64,000 nt of DNA from Pycnopodia helianthoides (lineage: Eukaryota > Echinodermata > Asteroidea > Forcipulatida > Asteriidae), in the NCBI GenBank assembly GCA_032158295.1, contig CM063243.1, positions 434,001 to 498,000 of the forward strand, in the 5' to 3' direction. The position numbers were made by a program, and so were the translations under genes. The first letter of the stretch is position 1; each line of letters opens with the position of its first letter. Below, in pieces: positions 23,440 to 54,214 of the stretch. The notes beneath the pieces are model-generated. The model was not told the DNA's origin. It saw only the letters and a list, made by a program, of their open reading frames with translations, and made no database searches.

Positions 23440-25300
23440 AAAAATCGCGGCCCGGCAGCTTGGGCCAAGAAGGTGTTTGCACTGCCTGGGGTACACATCA
23501 CTGATCTCAATTAAGAAGGATGAAAAATATGTTGTAGAAGTATAATAATTGTATAATAATTACAGATCATTTCCGCATACCCGCATAACTGAACTTTCCG
23601 GCTGTCAAAGTAAGAAAGGGCATGTTTTGACACCCTTTAAATGTCTGAGCGGACACACTCCTCATAAGCCGCGTTTTAATCTGTTTTTGCATTTTCTTTT
23701 ATTATTCTTCATTCCTTTTTTTCAAAAAACTTCTTCTTTGCTATGTTTGCTATTTCTGTCTCAAAATTGTCTCTTTAGAAATCAATAGTTGCTCGATTGT
23801 ATTTATTATTGTTAATTTTGTTAAACGAGTTTCTGTTCCGTACTAAGACCGAGTTCCCCAGCAGTTCCATTGCTACAACTAGGACTGTCTAGGTGAATGC
23901 CTAGGTATAGGCCGAAGTTACTCACAACTCATAAAGACTATATAGATCAAAACATATTTCAGAGACGAAGTTTTAGTTTCACCTCGGTCAGTTCATTTCT
24001 AATGCAATGGTTGTTTAGATGCACCAAAAAAAGTATCTCTAAGAAAACAGAATAATACCAACAAATAAATCAATAATAGTTGCATCTGTGCGTGGAATTA
24101 TTTTTGAAGTAGCCCGGCCCACTAAACTTTTTTTTTGCTCGTTGTAAAACAGCGTCATCACCCAGAAGTGAACCAGAAATAATTGCAGTAGCCTACAATG
24201 CACTCCAAGTTTACAGAGTTTTATAACAACTAATAATTTTCTGTTTTTATTACGGGTCAAAGTTTGAATAGTGAGCAATAAGGTAAAATAAAGCTGAGTT
24301 TGATTTGAAACAAGTTTACGTTCAGAAAAATTAATAACATCATCACTACGAGTCATACGTCAAACTGTTGGTTTTCGGTGGATCCATTGGTGTAGTTTTT
24401 AAACTGAATAGGCCTATTATAAAAAATTATTATGATAAAAAGTAGTTCATTATATGAACAGTGTCACGGAAATTATCTCAAACCATGGAAAATTTCGGTA
24501 AATGAAGCTGTGAACAATCTGGAGACCCATGCGCAAACCACGACGAGGTTATCTCCAACACCGTGGAACATAATGGCAGGAACAATATTTTCACGTTGAA
24601 GTTCATAATAACTCCCTGAACTCATTTCAGAGGTCATTGCACAAAGTTCATGGTTTCACTTTGTCATTTGTGTTTAGGTATGCATAACTTTAGACCATGA
24701 AAGGAAGGAAACTCATGATCGAGTAAACAGGTGGTTGAGCTTTTTCCAGCACACTATATGTAACTGTTGTGTGTGTGTTAACATATTGCGCGACATAAGA
24801 GTGTGCGAAACCCAACGGATAAACTTCAACCACAATTTGTTTCGGTTCTGGTATGTTTTGAAACATAAAAACCAGTCCATTGCGATGTCATGGTGCGAAT
24901 TGATGTATAGACGGGTCCAGGATTTCCAATTGAGGTGGTTTGTTTAAAATTGTTTAGTGTTGACATGAAGGTAAGAATAATAGTTCAGTGTTACAGTGAA
25001 GGTAAGGAAATTCCTTCCACCCCTTTAGCTACGGATACCAATGATTTGAATTCTAATCATAACCTTTATCAATAGGCTTGGGGATTCCAATTGATAGTGA
25101 TTTTCAGTTTTTGTTTTGTTTTTATCGTTGGGAGGGGGTTGGCCTACTGCGCGAACACATTATCCGGAGCACTTTTCAATTAATATTAATATAATCACCC
25201 ACTCGTCCAAAACACACCCAAATTATTTTTGAATCCCGGACTATTTGGTGGGGCTATACAATAGTGTTGACTCTTTGATTATTAACTGCCTTAAATTACA
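23440..25300. other. Upstream region of the receptor kinase gene
   Basis: No coding region found. It should contain the promoter and any non-coding first exon of the kinase gene. AAG|GTAAGA at ~24969 is a candidate 5'UTR donor and ACAG at 25298-25301 a matching candidate acceptor, but no core-promoter motif can be chosen with confidence. Confidence 0.35.
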
Positions 25301-25331
25301 GCTGACGTGTAGAGGCTGACACTGACTCGTG

Positions 25332-43436
<18,105 letters not shown>

Positions 43437-44035
43437 TCCACGCTATAGCGCCATCATCAAGATCTACAAGCAGGGCTTGAATTTTACACTGGAACGTTGG
43501 CCTGAGGCCAGTGATTTTAGCATCGAGCCAGTAAACTCATGTGCGGACAAGTCCGGCGGTCTTGTGTTTGTGTTCAAATGTTGACTCTCAGTCCGATAAA
43601 TACAATTCTGTTGATTATCGAAGACTACTTACCCGTAATATACAAATGAGATAAATCTTCTGCTTTTTCAAATTCAAACAGGTCAATTATTAATTTTTTC
43701 TTCTCACTTCAATTCTGGTCTCGTACTCAAAATTCCGATCCAGTAAATATTTTGAGCTACAAGCCCTGCGGTCTTTTGGATTTTCCCCCCAAATTTTTCT
43801 CAGTCTATCAATGGGGATCTAACTTAAGAAAGTTAAGATTACTTAAGTTGTTTCGGTTATATAGTGTGATGCATTTATATTTGTCTTTTTAATATATTTT
43901 TTCAAAAAGGGGAAAATACAGACCAGTAGAGGTGAAAGTTCACTACGTATAAAGTCATGCATTGTCTTTGAGAGTTGAGATTACAGAAATGAAGAAAAAT
44001 AATGATTGAAAATTAATAATGTAAACAATTATTAA

Positions 44036-44293
44036 GTGATGTTTGAAGCTTTATAAGAGGTACCCATGAATAGTAAACTTGCAAGCACAACTTTGTATAA
44101 TCTCTTTTGGCAGGAGTGCTGGCTCTGAAAAGAGCCAAGTGTGATCTCAATGTTTTGAACAGTATTCTCGTGAAGACGAGCAGAGTTACCTGTTTGAAAG
44201 GTCGCGACCACACTGGCTCTTTTCAGAGCCAACACTTGTACGCAGGTTTGTGCCTGCAAGTTTACTAGTTTATAGTTACTGCTTCTAAACAAT
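44036..44293. repeat. Foldback carrying two outward histone-type stem-loops
   Basis: Imperfect inverted repeat: AGTAAACTTGCAAGCACAA on the left pairs with TTGTGCCTGCAAGTTTACT on the right. Each arm contains GGCTCTTTTCAGAGCC, at 44121-44136 (minus) and 44215-44230 (plus). It falls in the probable 3'UTR or just downstream of the kinase gene. Confidence 0.75.
44101..44136 (-). promoter_or_regulatory. Histone 3'-end-like stem-loop plus purine-rich element
   Basis: On the minus strand GGCTCTTTTCAGAGCC is followed, after 11 bases, by CAAAAGAGA, which resembles the histone downstream element CAAGAAAGA at the usual spacing. No histone coding sequence is present upstream of it. The plus-strand copy lacks such a downstream element. 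Confidence 0.45.
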
Positions 44294-44625
44294 TATTACC
44301 AAAAGGCAATTAGTCGACGGTAAGGCAATCTGTTGTAATTTGTTAGTAATGATTTAACAAATAGAGATTTTATTTTTGGAAGAGATTTATTAGTTATAAA
44401 AGTGTTTTGAAATGAATGATTTATGAGGTATTAATTATCCCAGGATTGTATACAGGGGGTCTACCTTGCAGGGATAATCAAGGGTTAATCGGATTTATTG
44501 TGACATTGTAACAATGCTCTTCCAAACTAACACAAAGAAAAGTAAAATCAAAAACAGGCAGGAATTGAATGATAAGAAGTCAGTACAAAAGAAATGGAAT
44601 GATATTTCTGCGAAATTTTATTTTA

Positions 44626-44631
44626 AATAAA
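44626..44631 (+). terminator. Candidate poly(A) signal AATAAA for the RTK
   Basis: AATAAA about 1.2 kb after the stop codon. It would give a 3'UTR including the histone-stem-loop foldback. Position is the only evidence. Confidence 0.3.
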
Positions 44632-45050
44632 GTTTTGATTATCATCTGTTAAAACAGTTAAGAGTGAATGTAATCTTTGCTTACTCTGTATTTTTTGTGC
44701 TTATTTTAAAACTCTGTTGGGCACGGCCCCTTTGGTTTCCGCCATGCTGTTATGTTGTCTGTACTGCAGCTGCAGTTAATTAGACTAAAATTTAAAAATC
44801 CTTCAAACTTCAGGGTTAACATAATCTGATTTTGTGACATTTTCACTGAACAAAAGGGAGTCTAGAATCTGCATGGGAGACTTATAAAGTGTGAGGCCTC
44901 ATAGCCGTCCAAAAGGCAACAAATGTTAATTCTGTCATCATGAAGGATAACCCATTGGCTTTTCCTGGTTGTTTGCTGCATGGATTGTAAAGGGATGATG
45001 TGCACATTTGGGATGCCAAGAAATGTTAGCACATTTTGCAGGCAAAAGTA

Positions 45051-45568
45051 CGGCGCTCCATGAGTGCCATTCAACTTATCGAGATAACCAGATAATTTAT
45101 TGCATCAAGTTGACTTTTCTGTGGTATAAGTAGACTTAGTGACATAAATTATCTCGCCAAGGCGACTTACGACAATCAAGAAGTCGACTTACCTAGATAA
45201 GTTATCTCGCGAAGACAGCTTACATAATCGAGAAGTCGACTGACCCAGATAAATTATCTCACGAAAACAACTTACACAAATTACGAAGTCGACTTACCGA
45301 GATAAATTATCTCACGAAGACAACTTAGACAAATTGATTGTCTTAAGTCGTCTTGGCGAGGTGCTTTTTCTAGATAAGTCGAATTATTGTGTTTTGTAAG
45401 TCGTCTTGGCGAGATAATTTATCTCGGTAAGTCGTCTCTTTGATTATTATAAGTCGACTTGATACGATATTTTATGTCGCTAAGTCTACTTATACCACAG
45501 AAAAGTCGACTTGATGCAATTTATTATCTGGTTATCTCGATAAGTTGGATGGCACTCATGGAGCGCCG
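45051..45568. mobile_element. 518-bp TA-flanked foldback element
   Basis: Ends CGGCGCTCCATGAGTGCC and its inverse (GGCACTCATGGAGCGCCG), flanked by TA on both sides; long arms run inward for over 100 bp (CTTATCGAGATAACCAG, GGTATAAGTAGACTTAG). The centre is built from sub-repeats of AAGTCGACTTACC and GATAAATTATCTCG, themselves partly palindromic. Compatible with a Tc1/mariner-type MITE; no coding frame. Confidence 0.88.
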
Positions 45569-45828
45569 TACAAAAGCAATCTAAATTGTATCAACACTAT
45601 TTGAAATGTTGGAGCTGATTTTCCTGAGTGTACTCCTGCCCCCCCTCCCCCATATGGACTGAGGAATGTCCCCCACCCCACCAACACCCCCAGTAAAAAA
45701 AATTCCAGAGATGAGGTATTCCTAGGAGGATTGGATCAACTTGATTTTGAATGAGAGAGGGCCTAATAACTTGTTTACTCATTAGAGCTGCACACCACAC
45801 CGCTAATAGGCAACAATTTATGTGCAAG

Positions 45829-45904
45829 ACTGATTACCATAAACCTGATTACCATAAACCTGATTACCATCAACCTGATTACCATCAACCTGATTACCAT
45901 AAAC
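45829..45904. repeat. 15-bp tandem repeat, five copies
   Basis: Unit CTGATTACCATAAAC, with CAAC variants in two units. Confidence 0.95.
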
Positions 45905-48854
45905 AAAACAACATAGGCCCTATGTTTGGAGATCATGCAATTAAAAGATTGTGTAATTATGACAAGTTGTCATAATATGGGGGTTCTGTGCTTCGACTTT
46001 TGATGAGACATGATAAATTGTGGCTTTAAATTTTGCCCTTTTTTGTCTTGACAAGTGGAGAGATGCTTTATGGAAAAATGGCATCAAGCAAGTTGGGGAA
46101 AAAATACATTTCAAGTTCTAGGGTGGTGCCTTCCTAGGGGTTAACTAAGGTTCTCAATGGCTGACCGGCCAAAAACTGAGAAGAAATTAACAGATTAAGG
46201 TTAAAACTACAATTTCTGTATTGTTTCAAGAACTCCAAGAGTCTCGAAGATGGATTTGTCTCACTGTGAAGTTCAGGTTTTTTTTACACTTGGGTCAAAG
46301 TGAGTCTGTATTTAGAGCCTGGCCGGTACGGTGCACACCGTTAAATGTACATAGCGCCCTCTGTTGGTTGTGAAGGGCCGGGCTAAAGGAGCATTCGTAT
46401 TAACTGAAATGTCGTATTTCTGCTGTCGACCATCCACCAATACTGCGGAATTCCTATTTGTATACTTTACTATCCCTTTTCTATGGGATAAAAAACAGAA
46501 ATTTATGTATTTTAATAATACAATATCTAAGAATATGAATGATTAACTATTTAATTTTGTAAAATAAAGTTGGGCTTATAAAATTCAGATAAGAAGACAA
46601 GTGAAGATGGTTTACATCAAGTCCTTCCGGATCGGAGTGTCTGATACCGCCATATCGAAAGTTTATTTCAAAAATTGTAAAAGTAAACTGTTGATTTTCG
46701 GATGCATCTATTCAAATTAAGGAGAACCTCTCATTCTGAAAGAATTGAAAAACTGCAGCCTGGGCAATCAAAGTTGTGAACAATTTAGAGAGTTGTGCGA
46801 CAGTCAATGGACAGCCCACCACCGCCGGGGGCTCTCTAAGCTTCTCGTCTGCACAAATACCGCTTTGATGTGTCCTTGCGGTACATTACGTCATTTTTAG
46901 ACAATTAGCGCATGCCCAGTTGAAAATCATTTGAGGATTTTTCCCAGAGTGCATCAGTCATGAATGCTGGTATCGACTGGATACTAACCGAATATTTACA
47001 TTGACTCTACTTGTGTAAAGTTTCGGCTATCGGTATCGATATTATTGGAGGGCGGGGGTGGCGTGTTGGTGAAGGGTGGGGACGATTTGCACTCGCTGCA
47101 TCATACAAATGAAACCAAAACATTGCAAAGAAAACAAGAAGAGAAAAACTTGTTTTAGTGTTCAAAGGATAAGGATGAGTTAAAACCGATCATTAAAAAA
47201 ATAGAAAGACACACAAAAACTCACAGAACAATATGCATTGCACCTCAATTATTTACGTAGAAACAAATGATTGATTCAATACTTTGTTCATAATTAATGT
47301 AATTTGCGGAGAACAAATTATTAATAATTTGTTGTATGGCATTGTTAGATTTTATTTCAAATTTGTTGTCTCGTCTCTCTCAAAACCTGACAAAATAAAA
47401 GAATACTTGTACTGGGCTCAGCTGGTATCGAAAAATATCGAATACTGTAGTCGATTACTGCCAAACCTTCAGCATGACCAGCCATCTTACTGTCGGAAGT
47501 CTGTAGAAGTGAACTACCGGGACTCGAACTTTCGAGGAAAATGCAACTAAAACATCAGAGGATATACGAGGCAAATGGTAAAGCAAAAGCTGTATATATT
47601 TTGATTGAAATGTAGCTATTGTTCATGGTATTTGTTGTCGTTAAAGGGATAGTTTCGCGGCCCAGACCACAAACAGTGTGTAGAAACCGCGACGGTAATA
47701 CTGAAATGTCAGTGTGTTTCGCTCATTTGTTGTACTGTCTGCTGTATGTAGTGAATGGTTGATCGTCACTGCACTACTGTCGACAGTGTAGCTGTGCTAT
47801 AGAGGTAGGACAGACTCATGTAGGCCTATACTTTTGCTACTTTACTGGTGGGGTAGGCGGCAAATTTACAGAATAATTCAGACGACCTGCTAACTAAGTT
47901 AACCCTCTTTCATTCATGTAAACTGAGAACATTTCCTAGTTTGTGTGTCATTTTGTCTGGGCATTGATTTAGAACGAAGGCAAGTTTGCCTACTTCTTTT
48001 TACCGCAGTGGCCAGTGCCAGTGGTGGTGCTGTGTTGTGTTTGGATTGATGATAGCAGCTCTAGTCTGACACTGGAGATCTGTGTCATGCAGATGATGCT
48101 GACAAAAAATAATTCCATCTTTGGCACTTGGATTTCCGTAGTTGTTTTAGTTTCACAATCATGTTTGGCCTTTGAAAAATGAAAGTTCTACAGAACCCAG
48201 AAGAGTTGGCGAATCTGACTGCCACTTGTTCACTTGTCATAATCCAACATTTTGTATTAATTATTAGAATGCAGCTGAATTACAATCACACAGATTGGAT
48301 TAAAGTTTCTGATCTTAGTTGGTGAAAAAGTGGCTGTCGAATCGGAATACACCACGTTTACCCCAGCCTTCAGCTCAAGCCTTGTTGTTAAATGATTGTT
48401 TGATTGATCATCAGTCAGATGGTTTAGTTTAAAAATTAACGTAAGCGAAGCTTTGTTACTCAAACTGTCAGCGAATAAGTATCTGACTTACCAACTGGGT
48501 GTATCATGCACTACATGTACATTGGTTCATGATTCCTTGAGTGATCAACTTAATATCAACAAGGGCCTACCATACACACCCAACCACTATGATTATTTGG
48601 TTAAACCAGAAATCTTATTCTTAAGGATTAACTAGTCTTCTATTTATCATCATTCAGTCATTGAATAAAAAAAACCTCAAAACATGAATTTTTCCCTGAT
48701 AGGAGAATAATGTTAAAAAAAACATTCCTGTTCAATTCTCAAAGTCTGTATTTAGTTTTTAAGTAAAAACTTCAAGTTAACTGATGTTTGATTTAGGATG
48801 TTTTGGCTAGTCTTTACTCTTTCTTACAACTACATTTATTTAATCTTTCTGCAG
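45905..48854. other. Intergenic region and probable MRCK promoter/5'UTR intron
   Basis: No coding region identified. An acceptor at 48841-48854 implies at least one upstream non-coding exon, which should lie here; AAATG|GTAAAG at 47578 is a candidate donor but is unproven. 47284-47550 is open (88 codons, +) without recognisable sequence. Confidence 0.4.
46354..46367 (-). promoter_or_regulatory. CTCF-like motif between the two kinase genes
   Basis: Minus strand reads CCAACAGAGGGCGC, close to the animal CTCF core CCAGCAGGGGGCGC. A single match in several kilobases may be chance. Confidence 0.2.
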
Positions 48855-49285
48855 GTAGAACCGTTTGGAAATACAAGAAGTTCTAAAATCAGATCCCGGA
48901 TTCCTGGACTTATCGGCAGCTCTGACAACAATGACCCTTCTCTAAAGACACTCTGTGAGAACTAAAGGAATAAACGATCTGCAGTGGCAGTTGCTGGTAA
49001 CGATGTTCGAGACCCTGACTGCAGACTGCAGGAATAGAACTCTATAACAATCTATGCACATCAAGAAGTTCATTTGGAGAGGCTGAAACCAGACTTACGC
49101 CATGTCTTGTGATGCAGAGCAACGGTTGAAGAGTCTGGAGAAGCTATATCTGAGTGGAGTACACAAGAGCAATGGTCAAGCTGTTAGTATTGAAACTCTA
49201 CAGGATGTATTCCTGCTGTTGTATAATGAATGCCACAACTCAACAATCCGCAGGGAGAAGTCAGTCTTAGATTTTCTTGAATATG
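48855..49285 (+). CDS. CDC42BP-like: MRCK-family (CDC42-binding) serine/threonine kinase, first coding exon
   Basis: After TTAATCTTTCTGCAG, a 247-nt 5'UTR leads to ATG 49102; coding 49102-49285, donor ATATG|GTAAGT, phase 1. The 61 codons read MSCDAEQRLKSLEKLYLSG, then NGQAVSIETLQDVFLLLYNE and CHNSTIRREKSVLDFLEY. This matches the N-terminal dimerisation region before the kinase domain of MRCK (MSGEVRLRQLEQ..., LLDILICLYDECNNS, RREKNILEYLEW in the human protein, as I remember it), and the intron falls at the place right after LEY. MRCKs act downstream of Cdc42 on myosin light chain phosphorylation and actin remodelling. Kinase and later domains lie outside the window. Confidence 0.88.
48931..49086 (+). 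promoter_or_regulatory. Three uORFs in the MRCK 5'UTR
   Basis: ATG...TAA at 48931-48945 (4 codons), 49003-49047 (14 codons) and 49054-49086 (10 codons), the last ending 15 bases before the main ATG. They would be expected to lower or regulate translation. Confidence 0.55.
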
Positions 49286-50063
49286 GTAAGTTGGTTGATT
49301 TTGTACGTTGATATGATTTACATTTATCGCATAGTATCATAAAAGCTGATATCATTTACCATGAGAGACATCATGGTAGGATTGTAATTCACGTACTGTT
49401 CGTACATGCTCACAATTTTTGGGGAGTAAGCTGTACATTTGGGGTTAAAATGTTATGAAAGTAAACAGGCCTGGAATTTTGTCTTTGAGAAAGTAAGGCC
49501 ATTTGAAATGGACACTTCCATTGGAAAGTCTTAAAGTCTAGTTTTAGGGGAAGCTCTTGAAGGGGCACCAAGGCCAAGGCCAGGGCAACAGAGACCACGG
49601 CCTCTGTCGCCTACTTGTAATTTCAGGTCTGTTGAAACTCTCCATAGTCTAGTTTATTATGCGACCAACAATACTTCATTGGCACTGTTTAACTAGTTTT
49701 AAAAGCAGTTTTTATTTCAATTTGTAAAGGACGAACATTTACTTTGTTACATGTAATGTAGGTCGAGGGTGTAAATGTAGATTAACCATGCCCCCCCCCC
49801 CACATGTCCATTTCCCCACAGTCGACCCCCCCCCACACACACCCTCAAAAGAAAACCCCAAATAAATAAACAAACCTAAATAAAACAAAGCAAAAAAATA
49901 TATAAACAGGAACAATAACAAAAAAAAAACTTAATTATCAAACGAACTTTAAAGTATAACATTTTTATAAAAAGAGTGTTCTCATCACAAGTTGCTTTAG
50001 TGGTTTTTTTTGACCCGTAAAAAAAACCTGTAGGTATTGCTTTGCCACTCAAGATTTTAAGAT
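49286..50063. other. Start of MRCK first coding intron
   Basis: No exon recognised. C-rich runs at ~49791-49802 and ~49827-49834. Confidence 0.6.
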
Positions 50064-50503
50064 GGGCTCCAAGGTAAAATTCAGTTTGTGATCAACTCAT
50101 TTTCCAAAAGAGAGTCCTTATAAAAATGGCAAACAAAATTACTTCGAGTCTCTAACCGCAAGTTTAAATTGTCTAATATGCCGCTGTGTTTGAAACCCAT
50201 CAGGTGAAACTTTTGTCAAATATGGTCTGTGCATTTTTTGCACAGAGAATTTTCAGTTCATTCTAAATTTTGATGATATTCAATCAAAACAGTATTGAAT
50301 TTGACCATTTGACTGGCGCAACATTCCTCTTTATGCATTGCACACACCCATTTGTTTAATGTTTCAAATTTTGCTCTGCAAGAAGATCAAATAGAATTGT
50401 GTTTTACACCATTTTAATGTGAGGTGAGAAGACTTCTAATTTATTTCTCCACTTTCATTGGAAAGTGAGTGCATCACAAAACTTAAATTTGACCTTGGAG
50501 CCC
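50064..50503. mobile_element. ~440-bp TIR element (MRCK intron)
   Basis: GGGCTCCAAGGTAAAATT at the left is mirrored by AATTTGACCTTGGAGCCC at the right, with further pairing (TTGTGATCAACTCATTTTCC against GGAAAGTGAGTGCATCACAA). No clear target duplication. Confidence 0.75.
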
Positions 50504-52131
50504 CTATTTAAACCTATCCTGCTTTTTCATTAATCATGTAAGAAAAATACATCCATCAAATTTGTGAGAAAAACAAACATTGTGTTTATTCGCCTTAATT
50601 ATTTGGTCATGTGATCAATATGCAAATTACAATTTCTATGAGATGAGTGCTTGGGTCCGTGTTATGGTTTTGTAGTCATGAGATTAACAATGGTATTTGG
50701 AACAAAACAAATAATACTGAAGGCAATGCGAGGAACGAGGTATGGCAAGGTCATATTTATATTCTCAATTTATTGATTTTTTAAGTTCATAGCTTTGGTC
50801 AACATCGGTAGCATTTCAAACGGAATACAGTTAGCAGCTCGAGCAAAAATACCAGCCTACAAATTTTAGGTTAGGAAATTTAGATCTTTGGTAGAAAAAA
50901 AAACAGATTTATTTGCCCCTTAGAGTGTTTTAGCACTTTATTTTGCTCATTTGTTGTTCTACGTATGTTTCTGTCATTAAACTTTTAAGGAAAAAGATAA
51001 CATGATATGATTATAAATCTGATCACCAAATATTAATCGCTGATCATACTAAGTTTAGTTCTGTTTTTTTGAACGCTAGTAGAATTGTGGTAAAAGTGTT
51101 GTCAAATATTTGGAAGTGAAGCCAATCAACATGGTTGCATAGTTTGGGTCTGGCTGGATAACAAAAGTTTATCCTTGAAGATGAATACCTTGGAGAGTAA
51201 GCATTATGCAAACCTGACTCGTTGAATTAATAGGAGGCTCTTATTCTCTATTATCACACTGTGAAAACCACTGCAGTATACAGCAATAGTTTGGGTGGTG
51301 GTTAATCTGAAAAAAGAAAGAAAAAACAGGAGAGCTGCCCAGGAAAATGTAGTTTGAGCCTCATGGGTCTTCTCATCTTGTATTCTGTTACTATTAACTT
51401 GGTCAAACATGCACCCATCGTACAATGTGTGAGTTGTTGATGTAGAATTAATGGTATCGTGGAGGTAATGGACACATGTCATGTCTGTTTTTACATGAAA
51501 TATTGATGTAACTTTATGAAACTTTGATAGACCCCTTGCATAGTAATGTACTCCGCCATCCCTGATAACAAAAATGATGGAAGTGCTCACATGTGTATGC
51601 CACGCACAACTCTCAGCAGTGAGAGGTCTGCTTTTGACCTCAGTGAGGGCGCTGTTTAAGCTTGTGACATCATAATGCGTGGGGGCTGTACCCAATCATT
51701 AATTGCTTAAGGTTGCCTAAAGTTCACAATCCGTAATGTCACACATTACTTACTCTATTAAAAGGAGAACAGTGTACGTCATACGTACATGGTGTACCAC
51801 AGGAAGTCAGTTTATTCAAATTGTAGATTTACTGCCTATTTCACTGCCCAAGTCATAATGCACAAATATGTCAAGTATTTGAAATCAGTTCAGTTTGGTT
51901 GACTTTAACCTTTGTTTTATTTACACTGGGTTTTTGAATGGTATGAGTATGGGGCCTGACTGAAGCACAATGCATCCGAGTTGGAGTATATTGTTACCAT
52001 GGAATCTCAAGTTGACATTGCACCATGTTTTTATGCCCACATCCTGTATTGAACATTCTGTTTATTCGATACCTTGACATTATCTCAATTTAGATCTGGT
52101 TTTCACAAAAATTAAATCTTGCATGGTACAC
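50504..52131. other. MRCK intron, no recognised feature
   Basis: The 163-codon minus frame at 51204-51695 has no domain, signal peptide or exon context and I treat it as chance. Confidence 0.5.
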
Positions 52132-52135
52132 TTAA

Positions 52136-52294
52136 GGCTGGTCATAGTCAGTCTGGCGACTGAAAACTTGATGTGCGATGATAAATAAAAGCGGTTTATA
52201 TCTATCGCTGAGGCATCAGTGACTATTCGTTGAAAATACTGGCGATTATCAGTGTGGCACGATTAACATCGCACGACTGACTATAAAATGGCTT
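52136..52294. mobile_element. Possible 159-bp TTAA-flanked TIR element
   Basis: CATAGTCAGTC near the left end pairs with GACTGACTATA near the right; TTAA at 52132-52135 and 52295-52298. The terminal bases match poorly. Confidence 0.4.
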
Positions 52295-52298
52295 TTAA

Positions 52299-53789
52299 TT
52301 TTGTACATGTGTACAACTGAACAGACCATAAACATTACACGTTCTTGTTGTTTTTATTCTAAAGCTTGATATTGTACACAAGTTTACACATTATGTTAAT
52401 GTACCCATCTGTTAGGTGATTATTTGCGATGTACATGAATATTACTATGCATCTCGGCACAACTTGGGTAGAAGGATAGGAATTGTACAACAGTTTGTCT
52501 AGCCACATTCTGAATACATAAATAGACTACAAATTTATACATAATCCATCCAAACGACATGTAGAGTTGTAGACACAGTCGCTTTATTTGTAGTGTGCGG
52601 TTGGAATGTGTCTTTTGTGATGGGATTTAATGTCATAATTCTTTGTGTGCACAATGCATATATCGTGAGCAGAGAAGCAGAAAAGATCACACATTGATTG
52701 CTCGTTTTTGCACAATAAATAATACGAGGGGACCCAATAACAAATTCTACAAACACATCCAAACTCAGACTAGATTCACGACGACTTCTTCCTGATTGTA
52801 GGCAGTCGCTAGAATTGACTGCAATTCCATGATGTTAAAATAATTTACAATAGAATAGAACAGACTGGAATAGAGTTGCTGCTAAATCCTGGAATAGAGT
52901 TGCTGCTAAATCCAGTTCTTAGCAAGCATTTGCAAAATGTACGGATTGAATTTCAAGAACACAATGTATCACTACAATGAACAAATGACAATAAACGGTC
53001 TGTGTATGAGTGAAAGCTGTTCATGAAGTCTAGATGATGGAACAATGTTGTTTTATCACTTCCAGGAGCTTGAGAACTAAAATTAAAGAGTATTGATAGA
53101 AAAATGGAAGCTAGGGTAAATCTGTTCTATTGAAATTCAGAATGCCTAGTTTCATTATTCCGGTTTTGTTATCAGGCAGTTTCAGTTTCATCAAAAAGTT
53201 ATGACAAAGTAACAAAATGATACGACAGAATTAAAAACAGGATTGAAGGATTCCACTGCCTGAAACGGCTCAACAGGAAACAATAATCACTTTTTGTTCC
53301 CTTTTCAGTTGTCAAAGAATTAATTCGTTCATTGCACAAACTAATTCATAATGCCAACTTGATATTAACTGAAACTATGTCTTCTCCAAATCTAACATAC
53401 ATAAACCTTGAGATTGAGAGTAAATACACATTTCAAATGATGTTATTTGCACTGGCAACAAATCAAAGTTGGAATGTCCACAAAAACACAGACTAAACAG
53501 TGTACACTGTATGGGTTGCCAAGTGTAATTTTGCATGGTATGACATATTTATTGTTGGTGGGTGGTCATGGTCCATTGCATGATCAAAGCATTTTGTTTC
53601 TGTTGTGTGACTGTGACTCCTTGCATTAATTATGCTTAAAGGGACTCTGTAATCTCCGGCTTAAGTCTGTTATTGTCTTTATCTGTCCACATATGCAACC
53701 AGAAAATACCAACTTCATGCCATACATTAACGCCAATCGCTGTCATGATACTTCCAATGTGTAACACATCATTTACAACATGTGCAGCT
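52299..53789. other. MRCK intron, no recognised feature
   Basis: AT-rich; a 23-bp direct repeat CTGGAATAGAGTTGCTGCTA occurs near 52867 and 52890. No exon seen. Confidence 0.5.
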
Positions 53790-54214
53790 GGGCCCAATTT
53801 CATAGAGCTGCTTAAGCAGAAGATGCTGCTTAACAGTTATCAGCTTAGCAAAAATGAGCAGGATACCAGTCACATATGGTTCATGGTATTTTGGCTAAGG
53901 GCTACAGTAACCTTAATCTGGTGAGCATAATTTGTTTATGGTTAGCTACATGTACTTTTTGTGTCAATGATTATTAAGACCAGGGCCCAATTTCACAGAG
54001 CTGCTTAAAATATATATAAATGTTGTTTAACATTTTTCTGCTAAGGAAAACTAAGCAGGGTACCAATAACATTTGGTTTGGTACATGTAAAAAGGTTACA
54101 AAATATGTTAGCTGGTAACCTTTTTCTGATAAGCGTAATTCTGTTGTGCTCACATCATGTACACACTACATGTCGCTACGTTTTGTACTTAAGCAGCTCT
54201 ATAAAATTGGGCCC
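53790..54214. mobile_element. Two adjacent 'GGGCCCAATTTCAT/GCTTAAGCAG' MITEs
   Basis: A full element at 53983-54214 starts GGGCCCAATTTCACAGAGC and ends GCTCTATAAAATTGGGCCC. Directly before it, 53790 to ~53965 is a second copy with a left end (GGGCCCAATTTCATAGAGC) but no right end. Confidence 0.85.

Noticed and set aside
51204..51695. 163-codon minus-strand frame in the MRCK intron
   Set aside because: No recognisable domain, no signal or TM segment, and no convincing splice sites or promoter around it.
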